Origin: JAENVU01 sp963765075
GTDB taxonomy: Bacteria > Actinomycetota > Acidimicrobiia > IMCC26256 > JAENVU01
Assembly (NCBI GenBank): GCA_963765075.1
Contig: CAVXVA010000008.1
Span: 496,001-560,000 of the forward strand
Reading direction: 5' to 3'
Length of the DNA: 64,000 nt
This document shows positions 8,232-16,034 of this stretch, in pieces (position 1 is the first letter of the stretch; every line of letters starts with the position of its first letter). The position numbers and the translations under genes were made by a program. The notes beneath the pieces are model-generated. The model searched no databases and was not told where the DNA came from. It saw nothing but the letters and a program-made list of their open reading frames with translations.

Positions 8232-9283
8232 CCGCGCAGGGCGACGATCTCGGAGCGGTTGGCTTGTTCCAGGGCACTGTCGATGAGCCCGGACACCATG
8301 GCGCCCATGGTCTCGAAGCCCTCGCCGAGGGTCTTACCCATCTGGTATCGGGCGTTGATGCCTTCCACGATGATCGCCAGCTTGTAGGACGCGAGGATCT
8401 GGTACCAGTCGAGTTGGTCGACGGCGCGACCGCTGGCCAACGCGTACCGGGCCACGATGTCGTCCCGGCTCAGGAAGCCGTCCTGACTGCCGATCGCGGC
8501 GCCAGTCGCGATGATCTGCGCGTCGGCCTGACCCCAGTACAGGAGGAAGAGACCGAGATCGGTCAGCGGATCGCCGAGGGTCGACATCTCCCAATCCAGT
8601 ACCGCGACGATCTTCCCGGGGTCGTCCTTCGCCATCATCGTGTTGTCGAGGCGATAGTCGCCGTGCACGATCGTCGGCGGACCCGAATCGGGCAGCGCGT
8701 TGCGCAAACGACGAGCGAGTTCGTCGACGTTGGGGAGCTCACGGGTCTTGGACCGTTCCCACTGTTCGCCCCAGCGCCGCACCTGCCGCTCGAGGAACCC
8801 TTCGGGTCGGCCGAAGTCTTCGAGGCCGACGGACTGGTAGTCGACCGCGTGGATGGCCACGAGCACGTCGACGAGGGCTTCGGACGCGCGCCGGGCGTCG
8901 GACGCGTCGAGCGTGGCGAGCGCGTTGCCGTCGCGGTAGATCGTTCCTTCGACGAGTTCCATCACGTAAAAGGGCGCACCGTTCACCGCAAGGTCGTCAC
9001 ACATGGCCAACGTGCGCGGCACCGGAACCGCGGTCGCAGCGAGTGCCGACATGACGCGGTACTCGCGCGCCATGTCGTGCGCGGTGGGCAGCACGTGTCC
9101 CAGCGGTGGACGCCGCAACACCCAGGTCGAGGCACCGTCGGTGATCGAGTAGGTGAGGTTCGAGCGTCCGCCGGCGATCAAGGTCGCCTGCAGCGGCCCG
9201 CCCGTTGCTCCCGCGACGTTCGCCGCGAAGAATGCTTGGAGTCGATCGAGGTCGACGCCCTCGGTGGTCTCAGTCATCCGCAT
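8228..9283 (-). CDS. APH-type phosphotransferase family protein
   Basis: A 351-residue kinase-fold protein of the aminoglycoside phosphotransferase/choline kinase superfamily, close to the ACAD10/11-type family often found with acyl-CoA dehydrogenases. The Brenner motif is IVHGDYRLDN (near residue 213) and the metal-binding motif is VLDWEMSTLGDP (near 237). The glycine loop is weak (GGRSNLTY near residue 43), as usual in the family. It is the first gene of a leftward operon with two crcB genes. ATG 9283 and ATG 9277 are both possible starts. The substrate is unknown; drug resistance should not be assumed. Confidence 0.85.
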   Translation of the reverse strand: MRMTETTEGVDLDRLQAFFAANVAGATGGPLQATLIAGGRSNLTYSITDGASTWVLRRPPLGHVLPTAHDMAREYRVMSALAATAVPVPRTLAMCDDLAVNGAPFYVMELVEGTIYRDGNALATLDASDARRASEALVDVLVAIHAVDYQSVGLEDFGRPEGFLERQVRRWGEQWERSKTRELPNVDELARRLRNALPDSGPPTIVHGDYRLDNTMMAKDDPGKIVAVLDWEMSTLGDPLTDLGLFLLYWGQADAQIIATGAAIGSQDGFLSRDDIVARYALASGRAVDQLDWYQILASYKLAIIVEGINARYQMGKTLGEGFETMGAMVSGLIDSALEQANRSEIVALRG

Positions 9284-9315
9284 GCTCTCATAGAGCCGCG
9301 GACACTAGTCAGCGC

Positions 9316-9664
9316 TCAGGCGACCTTGGGCGTGCGAGGGGCGACCGGGACGCCGTTCCCCTTGGGGTAGCGGGCGACGCGGCCGACGGGCATGTCGACC
9401 CGGAAACCGGCTGCGGCGCGGTCTTCCTCGGATTCGCCACCCCAGAATCCGTACTCGCGGTGCTCGCGGGCCCAGTCGCGACAGGCGATCAACGCTTCAC
9501 ACTCGGCGCAGACAGCCGCGAGCCTTGCCCTCCCGGACGGCTCGGGCCTCGGGGCGCTCACCCGCCGGAGCGAAGAAGAGCTCCGTGCGACCTTCGCATG
9601 ATGCGTCGGCCGTCCATGAGAGTGGGCCGGTGAAGATCAGGGTGGAAAGGCTTTCGGCAGCCAT
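9316..9664 (-). pseudogene. WhiB-family regulator, interrupted by a +1 frameshift
   Basis: A WhiB-like iron-sulfur transcription factor in two frames. From ATG 9664 the first frame gives SWTADASCEG...LFFAPAGERPEARAVREGKAR. The remainder, AVCAECEALIACRDWA...YGFWGGESEEDR, continues in the next frame after one extra base near 9517. Rejoined, the protein has about 115 residues with four Cys (CxnCxxCx5C) and the G-F-W-G-G turn, a complete WhiB. In WhiB proteins these Cys hold a [4Fe-4S] cluster and the protein acts with the principal sigma factor. A sequence error is more likely than a true break because both halves are perfectly conserved. Confidence 0.8.
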
Positions 9665-9713
9665 GATGTCCTCAAGTTCGTGTGGTCCGAGTGGGACCGA
9701 TGCGGGAGATGGG

Positions 9714-9749
9714 GTCAGGGGAGCCGGCGGGGGGCCCCGGCTCCCTGAC
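9714..9749. other. Strong hairpin in the whiB leader region
   Basis: A near-perfect inverted repeat: GTCAGGGGAGCCGG and CCGGCTCCCTGAC pair over 13 bp with one bulged G and a G/C-rich loop. It lies 50-85 nt upstream of the whiB start. No U-tract follows on either strand, so a leader structure is as likely as a terminator. Confidence 0.55.
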
Positions 9750-9815
9750 CTCAGTACGTCATTAGGTAACACCCTCTGGTAGTGATCTGTCCAACAGGTA
9801 GTTGTGATGGGTAGT

Positions 9816-9830
9816 ATCTAAAAATCAGAT
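9816..9830. promoter_or_regulatory. Possible LysR operator (T-N11-A dyad)
   Basis: ATCT and AGAT form a dyad separated by 7 nt (ATCTAAAAATCAGAT), containing the T-N11-A core of LysR-type operators. It sits in an unusually AT-rich patch between divergent whiB and the lysR-type gene, 76 nt before the LysR start, which is where autoregulatory sites of this family lie. Confidence 0.4.
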
Positions 9831-9905
9831 TGATGAGCCGTGACTTGCTGGAGTACTGGTGCGGGCAACTCGATGTGACCAAACGCACCAGCCTCGGAGG
9901 GCCCT

Positions 9906-10793
9906 GTGGAACTTCGCCATTTCGACACTCTGATCGCCATCGATGAAACCGGAACGTTCACGGCCGCGGCGGATGCCCTGCGAACTGTCCAGTCGAACGT
10001 GTCCGAACAAGTCCGTCAGCTCGAGCGCGAACTCGGCGTCACGCTGCTCGCCCGAGGTCGAGGCGGTGCCCGACCGACCGAGTCCGGTCGGGTGGTGTTG
10101 GAGCACGCGCGTCGGGTCCGGCGGGAGATCGAGCTGCTGCACGAGGAACTGGCCGCGCTGCAAGGACTGCGCGTCGGGAACGCGTCGTTCGGGGTCGTGG
10201 GGACCGCGAGTCGCTGGTTGGTGCCCCAGCTCGTGGCCCATCTGCGAGAGCAAGCGCCGGGCCTTCGACTGCTCGTGCACGAAGGGGCGTCGGAGCGGCT
10301 CCTCGGCGAGGTCGTCTCCCAAGACCTTGCCCTGGCGTTGGTGACCGCGCCGGTCCACGACCCGCGCATCGTGTTCGAACACCTGGCCGACGAGCCGATG
10401 GTGGGGCTCGCGCCCGCCGATGCCGATCTGCCGCCGGGACCACTCAAGGTCAAGGACCTGGCGCGGATGCGGCTCGTGCTCCCGCCGGAAGTGAACCCGC
10501 TGCGGGCCGAGATCGAGAACGCGGCCGCCGCGCTCGGGGTGCACCTCGAAGTGCCGGTGGAGGTGGAGGGAATCCGGCTGATCGCGGACCTGGTGGCCGC
10601 GGGCGCCGGCATTGCCGTCCTCCCCGAGACCGCGGTGCCTCCGAGTCTCGAAGGCATGCGCACCTTCGACATCGTCGACCTCCCTCGGCGGCAGTTGGGT
10701 CTCGCCACCCTGAAGGGCGCGCCGATGTCGTTGGCCGACCTCGCGGTGCGTGATGCGGTCATGGGCATCGTCGGCTTCACCCGACGAACCTGA
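9906..10793 (+). CDS. LysR-family transcriptional regulator
   Basis: A 295-residue LysR-type regulator. The N-terminal winged helix-turn-helix is clear (HFDTLIAIDETGTFTAAADAL...QSNVSEQVRQLERELGVTLLAR, residues 5-50), followed by a linker helix and a periplasmic-binding-protein-like effector domain (residues 90-290). The GTG at 9906 matches the family N-terminus. A T-N11-A dyad at 9816-9830 may be its own operator. The target could be itself or divergent whiB; no catabolic operon is adjacent on the divergent side. Confidence 0.9.
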   Translation: MELRHFDTLIAIDETGTFTAAADALRTVQSNVSEQVRQLERELGVTLLARGRGGARPTESGRVVLEHARRVRREIELLHEELAALQGLRVGNASFGVVGTASRWLVPQLVAHLREQAPGLRLLVHEGASERLLGEVVSQDLALALVTAPVHDPRIVFEHLADEPMVGLAPADADLPPGPLKVKDLARMRLVLPPEVNPLRAEIENAAAALGVHLEVPVEVEGIRLIADLVAAGAGIAVLPETAVPPSLEGMRTFDIVDLPRRQLGLATLKGAPMSLADLAVRDAVMGIVGFTRRT

Positions 10794-10823
10794 CCTGCGG
10801 GCGGCGCCCGGGGCTCGGTGCGT

Positions 10824-11453
10824 TCAGGGCATGCGGTACGAGACGATCCGAGTGCCGTACGGCGCGCTCGGGTTTCGATTCCGTACCCAGATCCGCTCCG
10901 TGGCGTGCCCGACCCGGTCGAGCGCGCGCCAATGGACGATGTCGCCGGGGTGGCGATAGATCGACGCGATCAGCCGACCTCCGGGCACGACCAATCGGCC
11001 CACGTCGGCGATGAAGGTCATCGGGTCGGCGACGAGGTAGGCAACCTCGTTGAGCACCACGGTCTCCGCTGGATCCTTGGGCTCGGTGCTCGCGTCGGCG
11101 CAGGCGAACGTGCTGCGTTCGTATCCGACGGTCGCGGCCCGTTCGATCGCACTCGGCGCGATGTCGACGCCGCGATAAGACGTGAAGCTGTCGGGGTGGA
11201 GATGGCGGCGCAGGGTCCCCGAGCCGCAGCCGATGTCGAGCACGGTGCCGGGCGAACCTTGGGAGAGAATGAGCCCTGCGAGTAACGCGTACCGCGGCGC
11301 TTCGGCAGTCTCGGCCATGTAGTCCCATATGCCGGCCTGCCAGTCGTCGTTCCAGGTCCCGGTGGGCCACGGTCGAACGTGCGTCGCGTTACGCACACCG
11401 ACTCGGTAGGCCGCGAACCGCGCGGCATCACGAAAGCGAGTCCGGACCCTCAT
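10824..11453 (-). CDS. Class I SAM-dependent methyltransferase
   Basis: A 209-residue Rossmann-fold methyltransferase. Motif I is VLDIGCGSGTL near residue 72, an acidic residue follows in GVDIAPSAIERA, and VVLNEVAYLV marks motif IV. A basic N-terminal extension (MRVRTRFRDAARFAA) precedes it. ATG 11453 overlaps the stop of the PAP2 gene (ATGA). It is the last gene of a three-gene leftward operon with two membrane proteins, so the substrate may be a lipid-linked or envelope compound. That is inferred from context only. Confidence 0.85.
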   Translation of the reverse strand: MRVRTRFRDAARFAAYRVGVRNATHVRPWPTGTWNDDWQAGIWDYMAETAEAPRYALLAGLILSQGSPGTVLDIGCGSGTLRRHLHPDSFTSYRGVDIAPSAIERAATVGYERSTFACADASTEPKDPAETVVLNEVAYLVADPMTFIADVGRLVVPGGRLIASIYRHPGDIVHWRALDRVGHATERIWVRNRNPSAPYGTRIVSYRMP

Positions 11454-12256
11454 GCCGGCCCGCCGGAGGGCGAAACGAGCGGCTGGGGACGACCCGCCCG
11501 AGTGACTGCACGCGCGGCCACGTACCCGATGCCGAGGATGGCAAACCCACCGACCGCATCGAGGACGTAGTGATTCGCAGTGACCACGATGACCGCGACC
11601 GTCATTGCCGGGTACAAGCCCGCGAGCACCTTGGCCCAGGTCGAGCGCAACCGCGGGACCAACACGCACGCGCACCACAGTGCCCAGCAGCAATGCACGC
11701 TCGGCATCGCCGCGAACTGGTTGGAGATCTTCTTCATCGCCCCCGAGTTGAAACTCCAGAAGGTCGGGTACTTGGCGAGCGTGTCGACGAACCCGTAGTG
11801 ATCGGGAAGCAGCCGGGGCGGCATGAGCGGCCAGAATCGGAAGCCGATGAGCGCGAGCGCGGTGGCGATGGCAAGCGTGTTTCGCCACAGTGGATAATCG
11901 TCCGGGAACTTCCAGAAGAGGAAGATCGCGACGCCGATCGTGACCACGAAGTGCAATGACCCGTAGAAATAGTTGGCGGTCACGATCATGGGCTCGATCT
12001 GGATGGCCCACTTGTGAATGGCCTGCTCGTGGTAGATGCGGAGGGTCTTCTGGAAGCTGATCAGCTGCAGGGCGTGTTGGCGTGCGAGTTCGGGCTTGTC
12101 GGCGTCGGCATTCCGGACGGCGCTGTAGATGAAGTAGAACGACTGCACCGCGATGATCTCGAACCACCAATAGATCACCCGGCCGCCGGTCAGGGTACGA
12201 GCGCCCGGAAGGCGTCGGAGTCTCGCCGAAGGTTCCTGGAGGGTGATGTCGCTCAT
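11450..12256 (-). CDS. PAP2-superfamily membrane phosphatase/phosphotransferase
   Basis: A 268-residue integral membrane protein of the PAP2 superfamily, closest in pattern to the inositol phosphorylceramide synthase/aureobasidin-resistance branch. There are about six hydrophobic segments. The PAP2 signature is AAMPSVHCCWALW near residue 175 and TANHYVLDAVGG near 225, supplying the two catalytic His and the Asp. Start ATG 12256 overlaps the previous stop (ATGA). Such proteins either remove phosphate from a lipid or transfer a phospho-head group; the choice cannot be made from the sequence. Confidence 0.85.
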   Translation of the reverse strand: MSDITLQEPSARLRRLPGARTLTGGRVIYWWFEIIAVQSFYFIYSAVRNADADKPELARQHALQLISFQKTLRIYHEQAIHKWAIQIEPMIVTANYFYGSLHFVVTIGVAIFLFWKFPDDYPLWRNTLAIATALALIGFRFWPLMPPRLLPDHYGFVDTLAKYPTFWSFNSGAMKKISNQFAAMPSVHCCWALWCACVLVPRLRSTWAKVLAGLYPAMTVAVIVVTANHYVLDAVGGFAILGIGYVAARAVTRAGRPQPLVSPSGGPA

Positions 12257-13269
12257 GGGGCCATCGGCGAGTTCTCGGAAGCAGAGGCTGGTGCTGCAGG
12301 TGTGCGGTGACCCACTGCGAAGGCCGGGGCGCCGAACAAGCTGACGATGAGCATCGTCGCATACCAGGCGAGGCCGATACCGACAGCGTGTCCAGTCGAG
12401 ACGCCGAGCGGGTGGAGCAACAGGACCAACATGCCTTCCCGGACGCCGAGACCGGACAACGAGATCGGAACGACCTGGGCCATCGCAACGATCGGGACGA
12501 ACGCGATCAGCGCCGCGGCGGGTATGCCGGCGTCGAAGGTGAGGACCAGGAATCCGACCATGACCACGACGGAAGCTTGGTAGATGAGCGCAGTACCGAC
12601 GACGCCGACGATCTGGTTCCGGTCGCGGCGGAGGTGTCCGACACCGACGTGCACCGCCCCGAGGAACCGGGTCCAGTTCTCGTTGTGCTGAAAGCGCCCG
12701 GCGGCATTCGGGTGGCCGGCGAGCACCAGGATGACGCTGAGTGCGGCGAGGGTGATCCCGGAGATGAGCAGTGCAACCCACGCTTTGTCGGACGAGAGCA
12801 AGCTCGGGTCGATCCCGAACCCGAGCGCACTGATGAGCGGGAGGGCGAGGAACCCGGTCAGACGTTCGAGCGCGACTGCCGCGAACGCGGTCTCACGAGA
12901 TCCGATGTTCTTCGCGCTCCGGGTCACACGCAGGACGTCGCCACCGATGGTGGAGGGCAGGACGTTGCCGACGAACTGGCCGGCGAAGTAGTGCGTCGTC
13001 AGGGTTTGGAGCGGCACGTGGATCCCGAACGCCCGGATCACCCGTTGCCACCGCCACGCCGACAGGACGATCCCGATGCTGGCCGTCGCGAGCGCCAGTC
13101 CGAACCACAACAGGGTCGTGAAATGGCGTTCGCGCGGGACGGCGGAATCAAAGTCGATCTTCGAGATCAGGAGGGCGAGAAGAGCGGCGCTGACCACCAA
13201 GCGGATTCCGAGGCCGACCCGGCCCCGTCGGGTGGGGACGCGGTGGGTTCCGGCGTCGAGGTCCTCCAT
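12253..13269 (-). CDS. Flippase-like/lysylphosphatidylglycerol synthase TM-domain protein (AglD2-like)
   Basis: A 338-residue protein with about eight transmembrane helices, matching the UPF0104 'flippase-like domain' family (AglD/MprF transmembrane domain). The conserved TTHYFAGQFVGNVLPSTIGGDVLRV segment lies near residues 85-110, and SGLGVREG near 270. Members move or condense lipid-linked sugars. It heads the operon leading to PAP2 and methyltransferase. ATG 13269 has TAGGCT 8 nt upstream (leaderless pattern), part of a bidirectional promoter shared with the alpha/beta hydrolase. Confidence 0.85.
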   Translation of the reverse strand: MEDLDAGTHRVPTRRGRVGLGIRLVVSAALLALLISKIDFDSAVPRERHFTTLLWFGLALATASIGIVLSAWRWQRVIRAFGIHVPLQTLTTHYFAGQFVGNVLPSTIGGDVLRVTRSAKNIGSRETAFAAVALERLTGFLALPLISALGFGIDPSLLSSDKAWVALLISGITLAALSVILVLAGHPNAAGRFQHNENWTRFLGAVHVGVGHLRRDRNQIVGVVGTALIYQASVVVMVGFLVLTFDAGIPAAALIAFVPIVAMAQVVPISLSGLGVREGMLVLLLHPLGVSTGHAVGIGLAWYATMLIVSLFGAPAFAVGHRTPAAPASASENSPMAP

Positions 13270-13276
13270 GAGGGCC

Positions 13277-13283
13277 TAGCCTA
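13277..13283. promoter_or_regulatory. Bidirectional -10 element TAGCCTA
   Basis: These seven bases read TAGCCT (13277-13282) rightward and TAGGCT (13283-13278) leftward. Leftward, the ATG of the flippase-like gene follows after 8 nt. Rightward, a transcript would start near 13290, before the GGAGGAGGGG ribosome binding site of the alpha/beta hydrolase. Confidence 0.5.
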
Positions 13284-13333
13284 TGGGGTCCTTCGGTGCC
13301 TTCCGTGGCGTCTCGGAGGCGGAGGAGGGGAAC

Positions 13334-14167
13334 GTGCGCGTCATTGCCGATGATGGTGTCGAGTTGGAAGTCGTCGATCGCGGCGCGGGGCCGGTGCTGG
13401 TTCTGGTGCACGGATTCGGCGGCGCCAAAGAAGACTTCTTCGATCAGATCGACGATCTGGCGGGCGACCACCGGGTGGTGGCCTTCGACCTACGCGGCCA
13501 CGGGGCGAGTGGTGGACCCGAGGACGAGGATGCCTACTCCCTCGATCGGTTCGCGATGGACCTCGAGTGCGTGGTCGACCAACTCGGCATCTCGACGTTC
13601 CGAGTGTTGGGTCACTCGATGGGCGGGATGCTGGTGCGCCGGTTTGTGCTGCGCGCCCCCGAGCGGATCGACGCACTCGTGTTGATGGACACGTCATCCG
13701 GCCCGGTGCCGACGCTGGACTCCGAGATCATCGACCTCGGGGTCCAGATCGCGAACGAGCAGGGCATGGACGAACTCAAGCGGGTCATGGACGCGTTCTC
13801 TCCGCTGGGGACGCCGGCGTACGAGCAGATGTTGCGCGAGCGTCCCGGCTATCGGGAGTTCGGCGATCGCAAGTGGGCGACGCTGCGCCAGGCGATGTTC
13901 ACGAAGATGCTGATCGACGTGCGTGACCAACCCGAGCAACTCGACCAGCTGGCCGCCGCGGTGTCGTGTCCGACTTTGGTGATGGTCGGCGCGCAAGACC
14001 AACCGTTCCTTCCGGGATCGCACGCGATGGCCGCGGCCATTCCCGGTGCGGAGCTGGTGGTGATTGCCGACGCGGGTCACTCACCGCAGTTCGAAAACGC
14101 TGACGCGTGGCTGGCCGAGCTGCGCCACTTCCTCGCGTCGATCGACGCCGCCGCAACGGTCGCCTAG
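13334..14167 (+). CDS. Alpha/beta-fold hydrolase
   Basis: A 277-residue alpha/beta hydrolase. The oxyanion region is LVHGFGG, the nucleophile elbow is GHSMGG (Ser near residue 97), and the catalytic His is in DAGHSPQ near 252; the acid is probably the Asp of VGAQDQPF. There is no signal peptide. GTG 13334 is preferred because GGAGGAGGGG lies just before it (13321-13330); the upstream ATG at 13283 would overlap the bidirectional promoter. The substrate is unknown. Esterases and haloperoxidase-like enzymes share this layout. Confidence 0.88.
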   Translation: MRVIADDGVELEVVDRGAGPVLVLVHGFGGAKEDFFDQIDDLAGDHRVVAFDLRGHGASGGPEDEDAYSLDRFAMDLECVVDQLGISTFRVLGHSMGGMLVRRFVLRAPERIDALVLMDTSSGPVPTLDSEIIDLGVQIANEQGMDELKRVMDAFSPLGTPAYEQMLRERPGYREFGDRKWATLRQAMFTKMLIDVRDQPEQLDQLAAAVSCPTLVMVGAQDQPFLPGSHAMAAAIPGAELVVIADAGHSPQFENADAWLAELRHFLASIDAAATVA

Positions 14168-14208
14168 CACGGGCCCCCAAACCCGGGCCGCCCGGCACGG
14201 AGTGCCCG

Positions 14209-14595
14209 CTACGGGGTGCCGGCGGCGCGGGCGAGGAATCGGGCTTCCTCCACGGCCACCCGGGTGATGCGACCCGCGGCCACGAGGCCGGCGCGGTACT
14301 TCACCGACACCCGAAACGTCAGCCGCCGACCTTCGATCGTCTCCAGGACGGCTTCGGCAGCCAGCGATTCGCCGACCGCGACGGGGGCGAGGTGATCCAG
14401 CTGCACCCGGTAGCCGACGGTGGTGTGGCCGTCGGGGACATGGCCCTCGACCGCCGCGACGGCGGCCTGTTCGGCCAGCCGGACGACTTCGGGTGTCGAG
14501 ATCACGGCAACCGAACCGGTTCCCTGCGCGAGCGCGGTGTCGGACTCCATGACCACATGGGAGACGAACCCGGAGAGACCTGCATCGAGCGGCAC
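14209..14595 (-). CDS. Hotdog-fold thioesterase, FlK-like
   Basis: A 128-residue hotdog-fold protein resembling the fluoroacetyl-CoA thioesterase (FlK) family: VISTPEVVRLAEQAA near the N-terminus, GHTTVGYRVQLDHLAPVAVG with the conserved His, and IEGRRLTFRV in the later strands. These enzymes hydrolyse short acyl-CoAs. GTG 14595 is chosen because TATGGT lies exactly 6 nt upstream; a longer frame to 14634 would overlap the tldD leader. Fluoride channels lie 6 kb away, but no link to organofluorine is shown. Confidence 0.8.
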   Translation of the reverse strand: MPLDAGLSGFVSHVVMESDTALAQGTGSVAVISTPEVVRLAEQAAVAAVEGHVPDGHTTVGYRVQLDHLAPVAVGESLAAEAVLETIEGRRLTFRVSVKYRAGLVAAGRITRVAVEEARFLARAAGTP

Positions 14596-14601
14596 GGACG
14601 T

Positions 14602-14607
14602 ACCATA
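14602..14607 (-). promoter_or_regulatory. Candidate -10 element (TATGGT) for leaderless thioesterase gene
   Basis: On the minus strand TATGGT is followed by 6 nt and the GTG at 14595. Confidence 0.5.
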
Positions 14608-14648
14608 CGCACTCGCTGGACGAACTGAGCACATCGGAGGTGAACGGG

Positions 14649-16034
14649 TTGATCGAGACGCGTATCGTGGAAGCCACGCTGGACCGAGCGATGGCGGGCG
14701 GCGGCGATTTCGCCGACGTCTTCGTCGAGGATCGAGCGTCGACCTCGGCCACCTTCGACGACGGCAAGGTCGAGGAGATGCGGTCCGGGCGCAGCCGCGG
14801 TGCGGGGATCAGGGTCGTCAAGGGTGAGACCACAGGATTCGCCCACACGTCCGACCTCACCGAAGCCGGTCTGGCCGCAGCCGCCCAGGCGGCGTCGGCC
14901 GCGGCCAGCGCTGGTGGCCCCGGGACTCGGGTCGCGGCACTGACACCGAGCGTGACCACCCCACAGGCGATCGCGACGCTGCCCGAGACCGTGTCGAAGC
15001 AGGCGAAGGTCGAGATGCTCGCGCGGGCCGACGCCGCCGCCCGCTCGCACTCGGACTCCATCACCCAGGTCACCGCGAGCTACGCCGATGGCCGGCGGCG
15101 GTTCCTGGTCGCGAACTCCGACGGTGTGCTGGCCTCGGACGACCAGGTGCGGACCCGTTTCGTTGTGAGCTGTGTCGCCGCGGCCGACACCGGGCTCCAG
15201 ACCGGGAGCGAGGCACCGGGACGAACCGTCGGATTCGAGTTCTTCGACGAGCACCCACCCGAGGAGATCGCCCGCATCGCTGCGGCCCGCGCGGTGTCGA
15301 AGCTCGAAGCTCGACCCGCGCCGAGCGGCAAGTTGCCGGTCGTCTTGCGTCGAGGGGCCGGCGGTGTGCTGTTCCACGAAGCATGTGGTCACGGTCTGGA
15401 AGCCGATCTGGTGGCGCGCGACGCGTCGGTCTTCGCGGGTCGCGTGGGCGATCGGGTCGCGGGTCAGGGGGTCACGCTGGTCGACGACGGTGGCCTCGCC
15501 CACGATTGGGGTGCCTGCACGATCGACGACGAAGGCGCACCCGCGCAACGCAACGTGCTCATCGACGACGGCATCCTCACCGACTACATGTGGGACCTGC
15601 TGCGCGCCCGTCGTGACGGACGGGCGAGTTCGGGGAACGGGCGGCGCGAGACGTATCAGCACCTCCCGATGGTGCGGATGACGAACACGTACATCACGCC
15701 GGGGGAGGAGGATCCGGACGAGATCATCCGCCAGACGCCCTACGGGCTCTATTGCGTCGCCCTCGGCGGTGGGCAGGTCAACACCGCGACCGGCGATTTC
15801 GTCTTCGGGATCACCGAGGCGTACATGATCGAGAACGGTGAGATCACCTACCCGGTGCGTGCGGCCCAGCTCATCGGAAACGGCCCCGAAGCGCTGCGCG
15901 CGGTCGACGTCGTCGGCAACGACTTCGAGACGTGGACCGGCATGTGCGGCAAGGACGGTCAGAGCGTGCCGGTGTCGTCCGGGCAACCCACCCTGCGGGT
16001 GGCCGAACTCACGGTGGGCGGGACCGCCGCGTGA
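14649..16034 (+). CDS. tldD: TldD-family metalloprotease
   Basis: A 461-residue TldD homologue, the metalloprotease half of the TldD/TldE complex that trims peptides. The zinc motif HEACGHGLEAD (HExxxH) lies near residue 240, and the second metal region is MCGKDGQ near the C-terminus. TTG 14649 is chosen because GGAGGTG (14637-14643) is spaced for it; GTG 14640 is inside that Shine-Dalgarno and adds only three residues. The gene overlaps tldE by 4 nt. In other bacteria the pair matures ribosomal peptides and degrades unfolded peptides; no precursor peptide is seen here. Confidence 0.92.
   Translation: MIETRIVEATLDRAMAGGGDFADVFVEDRASTSATFDDGKVEEMRSGRSRGAGIRVVKGETTGFAHTSDLTEAGLAAAAQAASAAASAGGPGTRVAALTPSVTTPQAIATLPETVSKQAKVEMLARADAAARSHSDSITQVTASYADGRRRFLVANSDGVLASDDQVRTRFVVSCVAAADTGLQTGSEAPGRTVGFEFFDEHPPEEIARIAAARAVSKLEARPAPSGKLPVVLRRGAGGVLFHEACGHGLEADLVARDASVFAGRVGDRVAGQGVTLVDDGGLAHDWGACTIDDEGAPAQRNVLIDDGILTDYMWDLLRARRDGRASSGNGRRETYQHLPMVRMTNTYITPGEEDPDEIIRQTPYGLYCVALGGGQVNTATGDFVFGITEAYMIENGEITYPVRAAQLIGNGPEALRAVDVVGNDFETWTGMCGKDGQSVPVSSGQPTLRVAELTVGGTAA

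Noticed and set aside
7474..14595. Organofluorine island (FluC plus FlK-like thioesterase)
   Set aside because: The two genes are 6 kb apart, in different operons, and FluC is a common detoxification gene; no fluorinase or dehalogenase is present.
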